Shown here piece by piece: positions 46,603 through 57,941 of a stretch of 64,000 nt of DNA. Positions within the stretch are counted from its first letter, which is position 1. Every line of letters begins with the position of its first letter. This stretch comes from Rhododendron vialii. Its lineage: Eukaryota > Streptophyta > Magnoliopsida > Ericales > Ericaceae. The translations under genes were made by a program, and so were the position numbers. The notes below the pieces were generated by a model that made no database searches, was not told the origin of the DNA, and saw only the letters and a program-made list of their open reading frames with translations. The stretch spans positions 45,584,501 through 45,648,500 of the forward strand of contig NC_080557.1 of the NCBI RefSeq assembly GCF_030253575.1, written 5' to 3'.

Positions 46603-47355
46603 GGGCCAGTTCCAGAACCGAAATAAAAACTTATTTTTTGTCTAATAAGAAGCCTTGTTCCGGAAAATAAGAAAGTTGATATTTATTTTGGAAGAATTTA
46701 TATAGGTATCGACCGGCCGGGGAGGGAAATCGTACCGATGGCCACGCCGGGCCGTCTTCGGCCACCGGCAGGCCGATCCGAGCCGTCCAAAAACTCTAAA
46801 AAAAAAACCGAGGGGGCTTTTGTGAGAATCAACGGCATCCGAGGTGTGTAGGGTGTTTGATCCAAGCACCCCTTTTTTGTGTGAAATCATATATACGAAA
46901 AAGGGGTGCTGGGATCAAGCACCCTACACACCTCGGATGCCATTAATTCCCGCTTAGGGCCTCCTCGGTTTTTTTTTTTAGAATTTTTGGACGGCTCAGA
47001 TCCGCCGTCTGGTGGCCGGAGACGGCCCGGCGCGGCCGTCAGTACGATTTCCCTCTGCCGGCGCTCATTCTCATAGCAACAGTCTTATTTTTCGTATAAA
47101 GCAACTTCAAGCTCAAAAATCATGTGTTTACGCAAATAATTTTCTTATCACTATGGATCTTATTTGATAGATCTCATTGAGATTTTTTATACAGTGTAGA
47201 AAATTTTCAAATTTTTTTTTTCATTTACATTATTTTTGAGTTTGAAAATGTGAAAGAAACTTTTTATTTCGATTTTGTGGAATAACACTTGTTATTTTTT
47301 AATAAGAAATTTCAAAATAAGTACTTATTTTTTAAAAAAGTTTCCGGAACGGAGC
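46603..47355. mobile_element. Composite Tourist-like element, copy 2 (inverted, 753 bp)
   Basis: Inverse orientation of copy 1: begins gggccagttccagaacc after TAA, ends gtttccggaacggagc. It contains the same GC-rich module (about 46705-47060) at the same internal junctions (aataagactgttgctatga on one side, aattcttccaaaataa on the other), here with both arms complete. The right-hand TAA is not preserved. Confidence 0.85.
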
Positions 47356-47519
47356 GTGGGAGTTATTCAACACTGAATAAGAGCATCCCCCTTCGAGCAT
47401 TTTATACCACTTTTAGTTCCGTAGTTGGAAGATAAATTGTTTAAGTTTAGCAAATTTGTAGTAAAGGACACCCACTTTCTTTTTTCTTGAACTCTAATAA
47501 TACAGCAGTGCTACAATCA

Positions 47520-47850
47520 CCGACCCCCGGCCACCGACTGCGTGTGGGGTTCACTCGGGGCCCCGCACGAATGATCCGAGCCGCTCAATAATTTAAAAAA
47601 AAAACCGAGTGGGCAACATGAGAAATAAGCTCAATCCGATGTATGTACGTGCTCGTTCCAAACTTTTATTTTGGAACGGCTTGGATCATCTGATTTTGGA
47701 ACAGCTCGGATCGAGCACGTACACCCATCGGATTGAGCTTATTTCTCAGATGGCCCACTCAGTTTTTTTTAAAAAAATTATTGAGCAGCTTGGATCATTC
47801 GTGCGGGACCCGGAGTGGACCCCACACGGGATCGGTAGCCATTCATATTA
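47520..47850. mobile_element. Foldback MITE related to 10126-10490
   Basis: Left arm ggggccccgcacgaatgatccgagc, gagaaataagctcaatccga and tgtacgtgctcg; right arm the complements cgagcacgtaca, tcggattgagcttatttctc and gatcattcgtgcgggacc. The gggaccc...gatcc(g/a)agc core is shared with the 3309-3561, 10126-10490 and 50257-50592 copies. Confidence 0.82.
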
Positions 47851-47861
47851 TTTTTTGTCTT

Positions 47862-48235
47862 TATCCATTTAAATTTACTATTTTGCCCTTGAATGTATAA
47901 AAAGGTGTAAAATAGTCAAATACACTTCTTTACACATTCAGGCCCCGTTCCAGAAACGTTCTTAAAAAATAAGCAGTTGATTTTACATTTTCAAACTCAA
48001 AAATAAAGAAAATGAAAAATAATTTTTCAAATTTTTTTGTATTGTATAAAATATTTCATCGAGATCTTCCAAACAAGATCAAATTGCATATTTTTAGATT
48101 TTAATAAGACCATAATTTTTTAGCTTGAAATTACCTTCTTATAAAATAAAAACTTATTTTGGTTTTCGGAACGGAGCCTCAAAGGCAAAATAGTAAATTC
48201 AAATAAATAAAGATAAAAAAAAAAGTTGCTAAAAA
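47862..48235. mobile_element. Small inverted-repeat MITE split by a Tourist-like MITE (TCA duplication)
   Basis: The Tourist-like element 47941-48178 (ggccccgttccagaaacgtt ... gttttcggaacggagcc) is flanked by TCA (47938-47940, 48179-48181). Removing it rejoins acattca to aaggcaaaatagtaaattca, which is the inverted complement of tttactattttgcccttgaatgt at about 47875-47898. The interrupted host is therefore itself a palindromic MITE. Confidence 0.85.
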
Positions 48236-48452
48236 AAGAATATAGAAATCAATTAACTCCTAATAATACTCGCATTTACTCGGAAGGAAGGAAGGAAATA
48301 GTATCCATAAAGAACAGTGGGGTCCAGCTCGCAACCCCACAAGCTAGTCCGCAATTCACGCGCCTCGGTTGTGCGAATGCCAAAAACATTCTCAAAACCA
48401 GAACAAAGAAGAAAGGAAAACACAGCTCTCTCCACTTCGACCTCGGACTTCG

Positions 48453-48490
<38 letters not shown>

Positions 48491-48612
48491 TACTCTGAAG
48501 AGATTCTGCACGCGCTCCTTGCCCCAAAGCAAAGCTCCTGTCAAAATCCAACCTCCCACGCTACACCCCGACCGTACATGTCCCAATCCCAATATTTGCA
48601 CGCTAGATGGGA
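48236..48612. other. Low-repeat segment of unknown origin with a TC run
   Basis: No repeat match inside the window. It has a (TC)n tract (48456-48484) and coding-like composition, but no conserved domain in any frame. It could be a gene or promoter relic. Confidence 0.3.
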
Positions 48613-50196
48613 TTTACAGTAGAGAGCTGGTATTCCCCCCCCCCCCCTCCCCCGGCCCCACCTCGGTTTTCCCGAACTACCCTCCCCCGCCCTCTCTCTC
48701 TCTCTCTCTCTGTTCCTTTCTTTTCTTTCTTTCTTTCCTTACAATTTTTTTTTTCCCTTTTCTTTTCAGTTTGATTTTTTTTTTCATTTTATTTCCTTTT
48801 CTTTTTTTCCGGTTTGATTTTTTTTCTCTTTAATAATAGGTTCAAGTCTAATTCTAGACTTTGTAAAATAATTAAAAGAAAAAAAGTGTTTCAATTGATC
48901 ATATTTATACGACTGTTTTATTTTTCTTTTTTTTGTCATTTATAGATTCAAAAATATAGTTACGAAAATAAGTGTTTCAATTTTCAATCCGTTTAAACCA
49001 GTGCAAAGATGTTATTTTTTTGATCATTTCATCATAAATTGTCGTAATAAATTTTTGGCTCCAAAGCCTTTCAATGAACATCCTAACCCTAAAAGAGTCC
49101 TGAAACTAAATAATGAGTCTTAGGGTGCTCGTTGAAAGGTCATGAAGCAAAAAATTCATTAAGATTACAATTAGTGTTCGAGAACTAATTATGAAATGTA
49201 TTTTGCAAACGACGTATTAATCCAGAATACAAATATTATATTTAGGATTATTTTTTTAACTATAGTACAATTTAATAAATTTGTTAACCATTATTTAGCA
49301 TAGATCCTCTTAACTGATTCTGTAGTATGTTACTTCAAATCACGTTTTTACTTCATAGGATTGCAAATGGCTGGTTTCTATTTTTTTTAAACTAAAACGG
49401 AAACGTTTCAGGGGCTTCGTAGGAGCTACTGTGCCAATGGGAACAGTAGAGCCCTCGGATCCCCCCTAATTTTTAATTAATTTTTTAATTTAATTACTTA
49501 TAGCTTATTTATTTAATTTCTATAAATACACCCTTTGTATATTTAAAAATATAATTCAAGAATTAAGTACTTTAATTTTCAATTCAGTTAAATCAGAGCA
49601 AATATCGTTTATATATATTTTTATTTTAAATGGTCATAATGAATTTTTTGGTTTAAGGTCTTTCAACAAACACCCTAAGACTCATTATTTAGTTTCAAGA
49701 CTCTCTTAGGGTATCCATTGAAAGACCTTGAAGCCAAAAATTTATTACAACCATTTAGGATGAAATGATCAGAAAAATAACATCTTTACACTGGTTCAAA
49801 CGAATTGAAAATTGTAACACTTATTTTCGTAACTATATTTTTTAATCTATAAAGGACAAAAAAAATAAAAAAAGCAGTCGTATAAACATGATCAATTGAA
49901 ACACTTTTTTTCTCTTAATTACTTTACAAAGCCTAGAATTAGACTTGAAACTATTATTAAAGAGAAAAACAATCAAACCGGAAAGAAAGAAAAGGAAATA
50001 AAATGAAAAAAAAAAACCAAACTGAAAAAAAAAGGAAAAAAAAAAAAAGAAACTGTAAGGGAAGAAAAAAAGAAAAGGGAGAGAGAGAGAGAGCGGGAGG
50101 GTAGTTCGGGAAACAGAGGTGGGGCCGGGGGGCCGGGGGGGGGGGGTGGAAGGGGGGGCGTGTGTCAGGGGTGAGTAGCAATTTACTTTACAGTAG
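48613..50196. mobile_element. Giant foldback element (about 1.56 kb, arms about 480 bp)
   Basis: Left arm about 48635-49110, right arm about 49690-50170, inverted. The left has ggccccacctcggttttccc, caagtctaattctagacttt and gtttcaattgatcatattta; the right has the complements (aaacatgatcaattgaaac, agcctagaattagacttg, gaaacagaggtggggcc). The direct repeat tttacagtag at 48613-48622 and 50187-50196 may be a 10-bp target duplication. The unpaired centre (49110-49690) has no coding frame. Confidence 0.85.
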
Positions 50197-50256
50197 TACT
50201 CCTCCACTAATTATTTTGGTCAATTAGTGTTTCAATAAATCTAAGGACACATGCAT

Positions 50257-50592
50257 TTTTACAAAAAATTTACACATATATTTTTATGAGGCCCATCTCA
50301 GATTTCACTAATATGATCTGAACCGCTTATTATTTTTAAAATAATTTTTTTAGAGTTTTTGTAAAAAATTAACTCGATAAGATATCGGTAAGGGGTTTTT
50401 CAGAAATAATAGGGTGAAACAGCTTGATTCGCTCTGCTATTTCTGAAAAAACCCTTACCAATATCTTATCGAGTTGATTTTTTACAAATACTGTTAAAAA
50501 ATTTTTTAAAAATAATGAGCGGTTCGGATCATATTAATGGGACCCGATATGGGCCCCATAAAAATATATGTGCAAAATCTGTGTAAGAAGGT
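50257..50592. mobile_element. Foldback MITE, same superfamily as 10126-10490
   Basis: Arms acacatatatttttatgagg...aactcgataagatatcggtaaggg and the inverse cccttaccaatatcttatcgagtt...atgggacccgatatgggccccataaaaatatatgtg. The centre is an inner palindrome (tttcagaaatagcag type). No clear target duplication. Confidence 0.8.
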
Positions 50593-50689
50593 ATGTGCAA
50601 GTAGCACGGTTGTTATTGTTAGTAATTTTCTTTTTATCGGCCTTGCTAACAAATTCGAATAATAGTATTGCAAATCTGACGAATATTAT

Positions 50690-50928
50690 TACTCCTTCTG
50701 TCCCATTTTCATTGTCTCTTTTTGATGTTCGTATCAATTTTTAATCACTTATATCTTCTAATATAAATCTTAAAAAATATGTAATATATATCTTATTTGA
50801 TATATTTAAATTTGTTCTATAATACAAAGATGTCAAATCACGAAAATATTATAAATTGAAAAATATACGCAATAGACACAAAAATAACAAAAGGAATAAT
50901 GAACAATAAAAATGAGACGGATGGAGTA
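50690..50928. mobile_element. Stowaway-like MITE
   Basis: TA plus ctccttctgtcccattttca at the left; tgagacggatggag plus TA at the right. About 235 bp. Confidence 0.85.
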
Positions 50929-52780
50929 CATACATTTCTATTGGATATTAATACAAGTTTTACCTATTATCTTACATTCTTTGAACGGATATTAGACTAA
51001 TCTTTTCTTTGATAATCAGATGTCTAGTAATTTCTCTTTGACAAGTACCCTCGACAATTAATGTGGTTATGTACGAGCCTTCAGAGAGTATTTTCCTGGA
51101 AAATATTATTTCATTGTGAAAAATATGAAAAATTATTTAATGCCTGTGGGTTATGGTAGGGGAGCATAATTTTCGTCCTGAGCACATATTTGTGTGAAGT
51201 TAACAATAAAAGTGTATAGAGCCACCGAAATGTGTGGTGAGGAAGGAGTTGGGCACCCACTCACCCTACCCCAGGGGTGCCACATAATCACTCGAAAATT
51301 AGTAAGTTGTCCGAGACCATTACTAAGAGGAATTTAACCCGTTGTAAATTAAAGTTGAACGATCCAACAATCTTAACTTCTTAAAATATCACAAGCAAAA
51401 CGGATCGTAGAGTAGTTTGTTCAAACTTAAGTTTATTTTTGTAAAATCGAAGTTTACTTTTGCAATTCATTTGTAAAAAATTCAACGAATTGCAAGTATA
51501 TGCTTGAGTTTATTTTTGCTTACATAAACAAATTGAAAAAATGTTAATGTCATTGTTGTTTTTGTTAATGTCAAAATCTTTATACATAATTTTTTTTGTA
51601 CTGTGCAAGGTACGAAGCTCTTATGCAGTGAAAATTTTAATACTCCGTATTAACAAAAATCGGTTTGACATTACCGTTTCCCGACAAATCAACATTAATT
51701 AAATACTATTTTAGAAGCGAACAAAAACTCAGATTCTGTCACATTTACTTACATGTCGGTAAAATCTAAAGAAGGGGCCGCATAATTAAATTCGGCAAAT
51801 GGATTATAGCACCATAATTGTTACGTGAAGCACACGCGCAGAGAATTAATTGCGCATTAATTATCATTTATACTAATCCCCATTTAATCCATCCATATCT
51901 CCTTCTCTCTCCTCTCTGTCCCTCTCTCTCTATCCCTCTCTCTCTATCCGTGGACCGCTTTGCGTTTCTAAACGCCAAAATCCGCGGACCGCTCTGTGTT
52001 TCTAAACGCCAAATTCCACCACGGTCCCTGTAGTTTCATAATGGTTTTACAGTGGTTCCTGCAATTCTAAAATTTATCAATTGAAATCCTAATTTTTCAT
52101 ATCCTTCCCAATATAGTTCACACGTTTGGGGAAGAAACAACACGTACGAATCACATGATCAAATTTCACAAGAAGACTAGCCCTATGGCGAAAAAGATGA
52201 ATTATTAATCCTTCTATTTTCACCTGCACCTACATTGTTGTTTTAGTCCTGATAATTTTACTCTCATTTTCTTTTGAAACATTAACGAAGATGATGGAAA
52301 GACAATCTTAGAGGCGGTTGGTGTGGGTTTGGTACCACAACCATTTCAATAATCTTTCGTTTTCTTACGATAAAAAAAGTTTAAAATTCGAGGAGATTAG
52401 ACTTATTATTAGGGAGATAAGACTGTTTTGCATGTCTTTGATTTTAACTTTACAATAGCTAATTATCTTCATGAATTCAGTGGACTTGGGCATGCCATAG
52501 GGAACTCTTACCTTACAACGTGTACAATGACCGATCCATCCATTTTGGCAATGAATGACTTGGATTTTAATTCTAACAATGGACGGTTCAAATTTTTAGG
52601 AGCTCGGATTAAACTTGACCTGTCCGTACTGAAATGGGCAGTCGGATCGACAGCACTACACGCCGTAGGGCCTCCTAGTTCAGCTCCAGATGCACACATT
52701 GAAATAAAATTGGGAGTTCAACATTGTTCAAAGTGATGAAATTAAAACCACGTGTACCAAGTCAAAACCCACTAAAACTA
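50929..52780. other. Intergenic, upstream of the MCTP gene
   Basis: No gene. A 33-bp tandem repeat (cg/gtggaccgctt(t/c)gcgtttctaaacgccaaa, two units at about 51947-52013) follows a TC-rich run at 51900-51945. Distal MCTP promoter sequences may lie in the last kilobase. Confidence 0.4.
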
Positions 52781-53018
52781 CTTGACTACAAATGTAATTT
52801 TTCCTTTCAAAAGGGGGAAAAATCCAAATCCAAAGTCCTCTCCCCGTATATTCAACATTCACTGTTCTGTAGCAGTAGTGTACTCTCTCTCTCTCTCTCA
52901 TCTGTTTGACCACTCTCTGCTGCTCTGCATCTCTCTCGAGCAACCCGTTTGTCTCCATTTCCCCTCTCTTCCCCTGTTCTCAAACCACATTCCCCTGTCC
53001 TCTCTCTCTTTCTCAGCC
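52781..53018 (+). promoter_or_regulatory. MCTP 5' UTR and core promoter
   Basis: Pyrimidine-rich leader (52880-53015, many CTCTCT runs), typical of plant 5' UTRs. A weak TATA-like gtatattc sits at 52846. The coding frame is open upstream to an in-frame ATG at 52782, but the residues before 53019 look like translated CT repeats. Confidence 0.4.
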
Positions 53019-56000
53019 ATGAACACCACCGGCAAAGAAAAGCTGGTGGTGGAGGTGGTGGCGGCCCACAACCTGATGCAGAAAGACGGGGAGGGCTCCT
53101 CCTCCCCGTTCGTCGAAATCGAGTTCGAGAACCAGAGACAGCGCACCCAGGTCAAGTACAAGGACCTGAACCCCATCTGGAACGAGAAGCTGGTGTTCCA
53201 CATAAACTCCGCCGAGGACCTCCCTTACCGGACCATAGAGGCCAACGTGTTCAACGAGCGGAGGTCGAGCAACAGCCGGAACTTCCTGGGCAAGGTGAGG
53301 GTGCCGGGGTCGAGCGTGGGGAGGGAAGGGGAGGAGGCGGCGCCGGCGCAGCTGTTCGGGCTGGACAAGAGGAGCTTGTTCTCGCACGTGAGGGGGGAGC
53401 TGAGCTTGAAGCTGTATCTGTCGAGCAGGGAGGAGGTGGTGAAGGAGGTTTTGATGGGGAATAATGGTGGGGGGGTGAGTAGTAGTAACCTGGTTTTCTC
53501 GGCGAAGAAGAGCAAGAAGGGGATGGGGGTGAGCAACCAGCATCATTTGGGGATGGAGGGTAAAATGGGCAATCAGAATCTGAATCAGCAGATTCTCAAA
53601 CAAGGAGAGCAAAACCCAGGTAGGTACAGTAAATTTTTTTTTTCCCCTTGGGTAAAAAAAACAAAAAAAACAAAGAGCAGGGACAATTCGCAGGGACAAA
53701 CGCGTTTGGCCCCATTTGGATCCCGAAAAAATTTAAAAAAATATTCATAAATTTTTGAATATTATTTTATGAGGTCCTGTAAAAAATCAGTTTCAGTGGA
53801 TATCGGTAAGTATTACTTTTGGATAAGTACCGATATCCACTGGAGCTGATTTTTTACAGGGCCTCATAAAATAATATTCAAAAATTTATGAATATTTTTT
53901 TAGATTTTTTCGGGATCTAAATGGGACCAAACGCATTTGTTCCTGCGCTCTGGATCTAAATAGGACCAACCGCATTTGTTGTCTGTCCCTGCTCGTAGCA
54001 GGACTGTAAAAAAAATGGGTTTTTTTGGTACTCCATCTACTGTTTGAGTCTGTTTCTGTTAGTATTTGTTTTGGTTTGACCGTCAGGGTGTCCGGCCTGC
54101 GTACTTACACTTATACGTGCCTCGACTATTCCCCGGTCTCGTCAAAGGGACGAACCTCGACTGTTTCGGTTTGTTACTGTCATTAAAGGACACGATGTTC
54201 GTTTGCAGAGCCAGCCCGGGATAAACCCCTCGAGTTTGGTCAAACCCCGCCATGAGAAAAAAAAAAATCTGGGAACCCAAAAAGCCCCTGCCAAAACTAG
54301 CAAGAGGGAACATAAAACCCTTCCCTTGTCTACGACTCCATGCCATTCGAACTCGGATCTTCGACTTGTATTATATTTTTATATACTTCATCCGTCTCAA
54401 AATATTTTGTCCGGTCCGCAAAATGAAGACTTAAAAATAATGCATTTCTTTCGAGAAAAAATCCAAACTTTTTTCGTAAATTAAAAGAACTCATCGATAT
54501 CTAGTAAATTGTTGAAAAAAATTTAAATTTTTTTTACAAAAAATATATTATTTTTACGTCCTCACCGGACAAACATTATGGGATGGAGGGCGTATATATT
54601 TTTGTGGTTAAACAGTGACTGGACAACCAGGCTTGAGGTCGGGTCGGGCAACCCACTTAGCGGGGACCACACTGTTTATTTGTTGCGACTCTAGAGTCAA
54701 ACATAGTGATTTTTGTATAAGTTGAAATTTAAATGGAAAACCCCCAAAAATTAATACTCCATTTATGAAGGTTGATTTTTGTGCTTTTTAAGCTTCTGCT
54801 TGCTGTTAATAGTTGTCATTTTAAAGGGTAGCTTTGAAAATGGTTTTTCTGTCTTATTTAATCACAGCGCTAATCTTTCGACACAAATTTTTTACTTTTC
54901 GCTTATGGGTAAAAGATACGTTGAAAAGAAAACGAGAAAACCCAAAAATTAAAAAGTTCTATGAAGTTTGATTTTTGTGCTTTTTTTTTTTTTTAGCTTC
55001 AGCAACTGCTATAGGCTCTGTCCATATTTTGTTCCTGGAGATGTTTTTGCAGTAATTAGTACCCCTCGTCCCATAAATAATTTCTTAGAACTGAAATAAT
55101 AAATAGAAAAATTAACAAATTTGTTCATATCTAGTAGCTTTCCATGGAAAGAGTTTGATTTTTAAAAATAAATAAATATGGGTTCTCTTTAAATTCTCAT
55201 TTTGTATAGTGAACAGTCTCTTTGGAAGGTACACAACAATCCAAACATAACATCATCCAAAACCCTCACATACATGTGGGGTCTAAGCGCACACAACTGG
55301 GCCCCACATGTATGTGTGGTTGTTGATGGTGTTGTGTTTGGATTGTTGTGTGTGTGTGGGCTCCACATGTATATGAGGAGTTGGGATGGTGTTGTGTTTG
55401 GATTGTTGTGTATGTAGCACTATAATATTGGTAGAAATCAATTTTGTTGTCCATAGTCTCTTACCGAAATTTTGTTAACAAGCACTATATGTTTCTCTAA
55501 ATTCTGCTCCCATCTCTTCAGGTGATATCAAGCCTGTTATCATCACCAGTGGCCATGGTCCTGTTATCCCCACCGCTGGTGGCGGCGGCATCATGCGTGG
55601 CTCAGCCGGTGGTGGCCTCGGTGTTTTCTCAACTGGGTCAACCGAGTTTTCCCTGAAGGAAACAAGTCCCCACCTCGGCGGGGGTCCCTCAAACAAGGAC
55701 TCAACCTATGACCTTGTGGAGCAAATGCAGTATCTCTATATCCGTGTGGTTAAAGCCCGCGATATCTCGGTGTTCGGTGGCGGTGAACTGGTGGCGGAGG
55801 TGAAATTGGGGAACTATAGAGGAATCACGAAAAGAGTCGGTTCAAATCATCCTCAATGGGACCAAGTTTTCGCCTTTTCGAAAGACTCCGTACAATCATC
55901 GATAGTGGAGATCTTTGTGAAGGAGAATAATAAAGATGACGACTTGGGCCGCGTTTGGTTTGATTTAAATGAGGTTCCGAAACGGGTTCCACCCGATAGT

Positions 56001-57941
56001 CAGTTGGCTCCGCAATGGTACAGAATGGAGGATAAGAAAGGGGAGAAATCGAAGGGGGGAGAGGTTATGGTTTCGATTTGGTTCGGGACTCAGGCAGATG
56101 AAGCTTTTGCTGAAGCTTGGCATTCAAAAGCAGCCAATGTGCATTTTGATGGGCTATGTTCTATTAAATCAAAAGTTTATCTGTCACCGAAGTTATGGTA
56201 TTTGAGGGTCTCAATCATTGAAGCTCAAGATATTGTTTTTGGGTCGTCAATGGTGAAGTACCCGGAACTTTCTGTGAAAATCCAAGTTGGGAATCAGGTT
56301 TTGAGGACTAGAATTGCCTCCACAACATCGAACCGGACCTTTTCTAACCCTTTATGGAATGAGGATTTGGTGTTTGTGGTAGCAGAACCGTTTGAGGATT
56401 ACTTGTTGGTTTCAGTTGAGGACCGGGTTGCCCCAACCCGGGAGGAAGTTCTTGGCAGAATGCTTCTTCCAGTGACATCGATTGAGAGGAGATTGGATGA
56501 TAAACCGGTGAATTCCAGGTGGTACAATCTGGATATCCATCAGTTCAACAATGGGTCGGATGTGAAATCTGTGACGAGGTTCGGGTCTCGGATTCATATC
56601 CGGGTTTCACTTGATGGGGGTTACCATGTGCTTGACGAATCGACTTTGTACAGCAGTGATCTTAGGCCCACTGCGAAACAGCTTTGGAAGCCCCATATTG
56701 GGGTTCTTGAAATGGGGATTTTGGGTGCTACTAATCTGATGCCGATGAAGGTGAAGGAAGGGAAAGGAGGAGCCACTGATGCTTATTGTGTGGCGAAATA
56801 CGGGCAGAAATGGGTCAGGACCCGGACCGTGGTTGATAGCTTGTCACCCAAATGGAATGAGCAGTACACTTGGGAAGTGTTTGACCCGTGCACTGTGATA
56901 ACAATTGGGGTGTTTGATAATTCAAGGGTTGACAAAAGTGCCAACAACGCCACAGGTAGAGACTCTAGGATTGGAAAAGTTAGGATCCGGCTTTCAACCC
57001 TTGAATTTGATCGGGTTTACACCCATTCCTATCCCCTCCTAATGTTGCATGCCTCTGGTGTGAAGAAAATGGGGGAGCTTCATTTGGCGGTGCGTTTCTC
57101 GTGTGCTAATATGATGAATGTGCTTCATAGTTATGCAAGGCCGTTGCTACCCAAGATGAATTATGTCCATCCCTTGTCGGTGAACCAATTGGACAACTTG
57201 AGGCACCAAGCGATGAACGTGGTGGCGGCAAGGCTCAGTCGAGCTGAGCCACCATTGGGGCGGGAGGTGGTGGAATACATGCTCGATCACGACTCTCACA
57301 TGTGGAGTATGAGGAAAAGCAAGGCTAACTTTTTCCGGCTCATGAATGTTCTATCTAGTGTGTTTGCCATTGGGAGGTTTGTGGAGGCTATTCAGAGTTG
57401 GCAAAAACCGGTTTATTCAGCCTTGTTTGTGATTTGTTTCGTCATTCTTGTTTTTGTTCCGGAGATCATAATCCCGTTCGTGTTGATTTTCATGGCTTTA
57501 GCTGGGATTTGGCGGTTTAAATCACGACCTAGGAACCCGCCTCACATGGATACAAGACTATCGTACGCGGAGGGGGTCCACCCAGACGAGCTGGACGAGG
57601 AATTCGACTCGTTTCCCACTAGCCGGAGCGCGGAGATCGTTCGGATGAGGTATGACAGGCTGAGGAGCGTGGCGGGGAGGATTCAGACGGTGATCGGTGA
57701 CATGGCGACACAGGGCGAGAGGTTCCAGGCGCTGCTGAGTTGGCGCGATCCTCGGGCGACGTTTCTGTTTGTGATCCTTTGCATTGTTGCTGCATTTGGG
57801 TTCTATTTGGTGCCTATCAGGTGGGTAATTGCACTCTGGGGTTTGTATTTCCTGAGGCCACCTAAGTTCAGGAGCAAGCTGCCTTCTAAAGTGGTGACAT
57901 TTTTCAAGAGGCTGCCCACCAAGGCTGACAGCATGTTGTAG
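53019..57941 (+). CDS. Multiple C2 domain and transmembrane region protein (MCTP), 2 exons, 1006 aa
   Basis: Exons 53019-53619 and 55522-57941 join in phase (CCA G|GT, giving P-G-D-I-K); stop TAG at 57939. Four C2 domains: C2A about 7-105, C2B about 268-370, C2C about 425-525, C2D about 592-720. The C-terminal PRT_C region has two hydrophobic segments (about 829-864 and 945-979) and ends KRLPTKADSML. This is the plant MCTP/QUIRKY/FTIP architecture. Family members anchor in ER at plasmodesmata or contact sites and act in membrane tethering and trafficking of signalling proteins. The C2A block KDGEGSSSPFVEIEFENQR with RSSNSRNFLGKVRV looks like the MCTP10 type (from memory). The linker 105-265 is low complexity and holds the intron. 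The start is taken at the Met beside the first C2 strand. Confidence 0.94.
53678..53991. mobile_element. Near-perfect foldback element inside the MCTP intron
   Basis: The termini gcagggacaa / gtccctgc, then arms pairing over about 125 bases (catttggatcccgaaaaaat, atattcataaatttttgaat, attttatgaggtcctgtaaa, tggatatcggta with their complements), around a short loop at about 53812-53825. The right arm has an extra repeat of the terminal ctggatctaaataggaccaa block. A solitary arm of the same family lies at about 44780-44915. Confidence 0.88.
54384..54594. mobile_element. Stowaway-like MITE in the MCTP intron
   Basis: TA plus cttcatccgtctcaaaatat at left; acattatgggatggagggcg plus TA at right. 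About 209 bp. Confidence 0.8.
55231..55412. repeat. Palindromic repeat with duplicated right arm (MCTP intron)
   Basis: The left arm acacaacaatccaaacataa...cacatacatgtggg (55231-55280) has two inverted partners: cccacatgtatgtg...gttgtgtttggattgttgtg at about 55302-55350 and ccacatgtatatgag...gttgtgtttggattgttgtg at about 55362-55411. Confidence 0.85.

Larger units (their letters stand above)
53620..55521 (+). other. MCTP intron (1902 bp), transposon-laden
   Basis: GTAGGT donor at 53620, ttcag acceptor at 55521. It carries a near-perfect hairpin (53678-53991), a Stowaway MITE (54384-54594) and a palindromic repeat (55231-55412). No second coding exon is needed between the two exons, which join in frame. 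Confidence 0.92.

Noticed and set aside
45735..47060. Considered as a bacterial-like or GC-rich gene island
   Set aside because: The GC richness belongs to a palindromic transposon module repeated in both composite elements; frames are short and unconserved.
52898..53699. Long antisense and shifted frames over MCTP exon 1
   Set aside because: GC-rich coding sequence lacks stops in other frames; none shows a conserved domain, while the plus frame is a clear C2 domain.
55202..55454. CRISPR-like or satellite array in the MCTP intron
   Set aside because: Only two direct units, which are arms of a palindrome; plant nuclear context.
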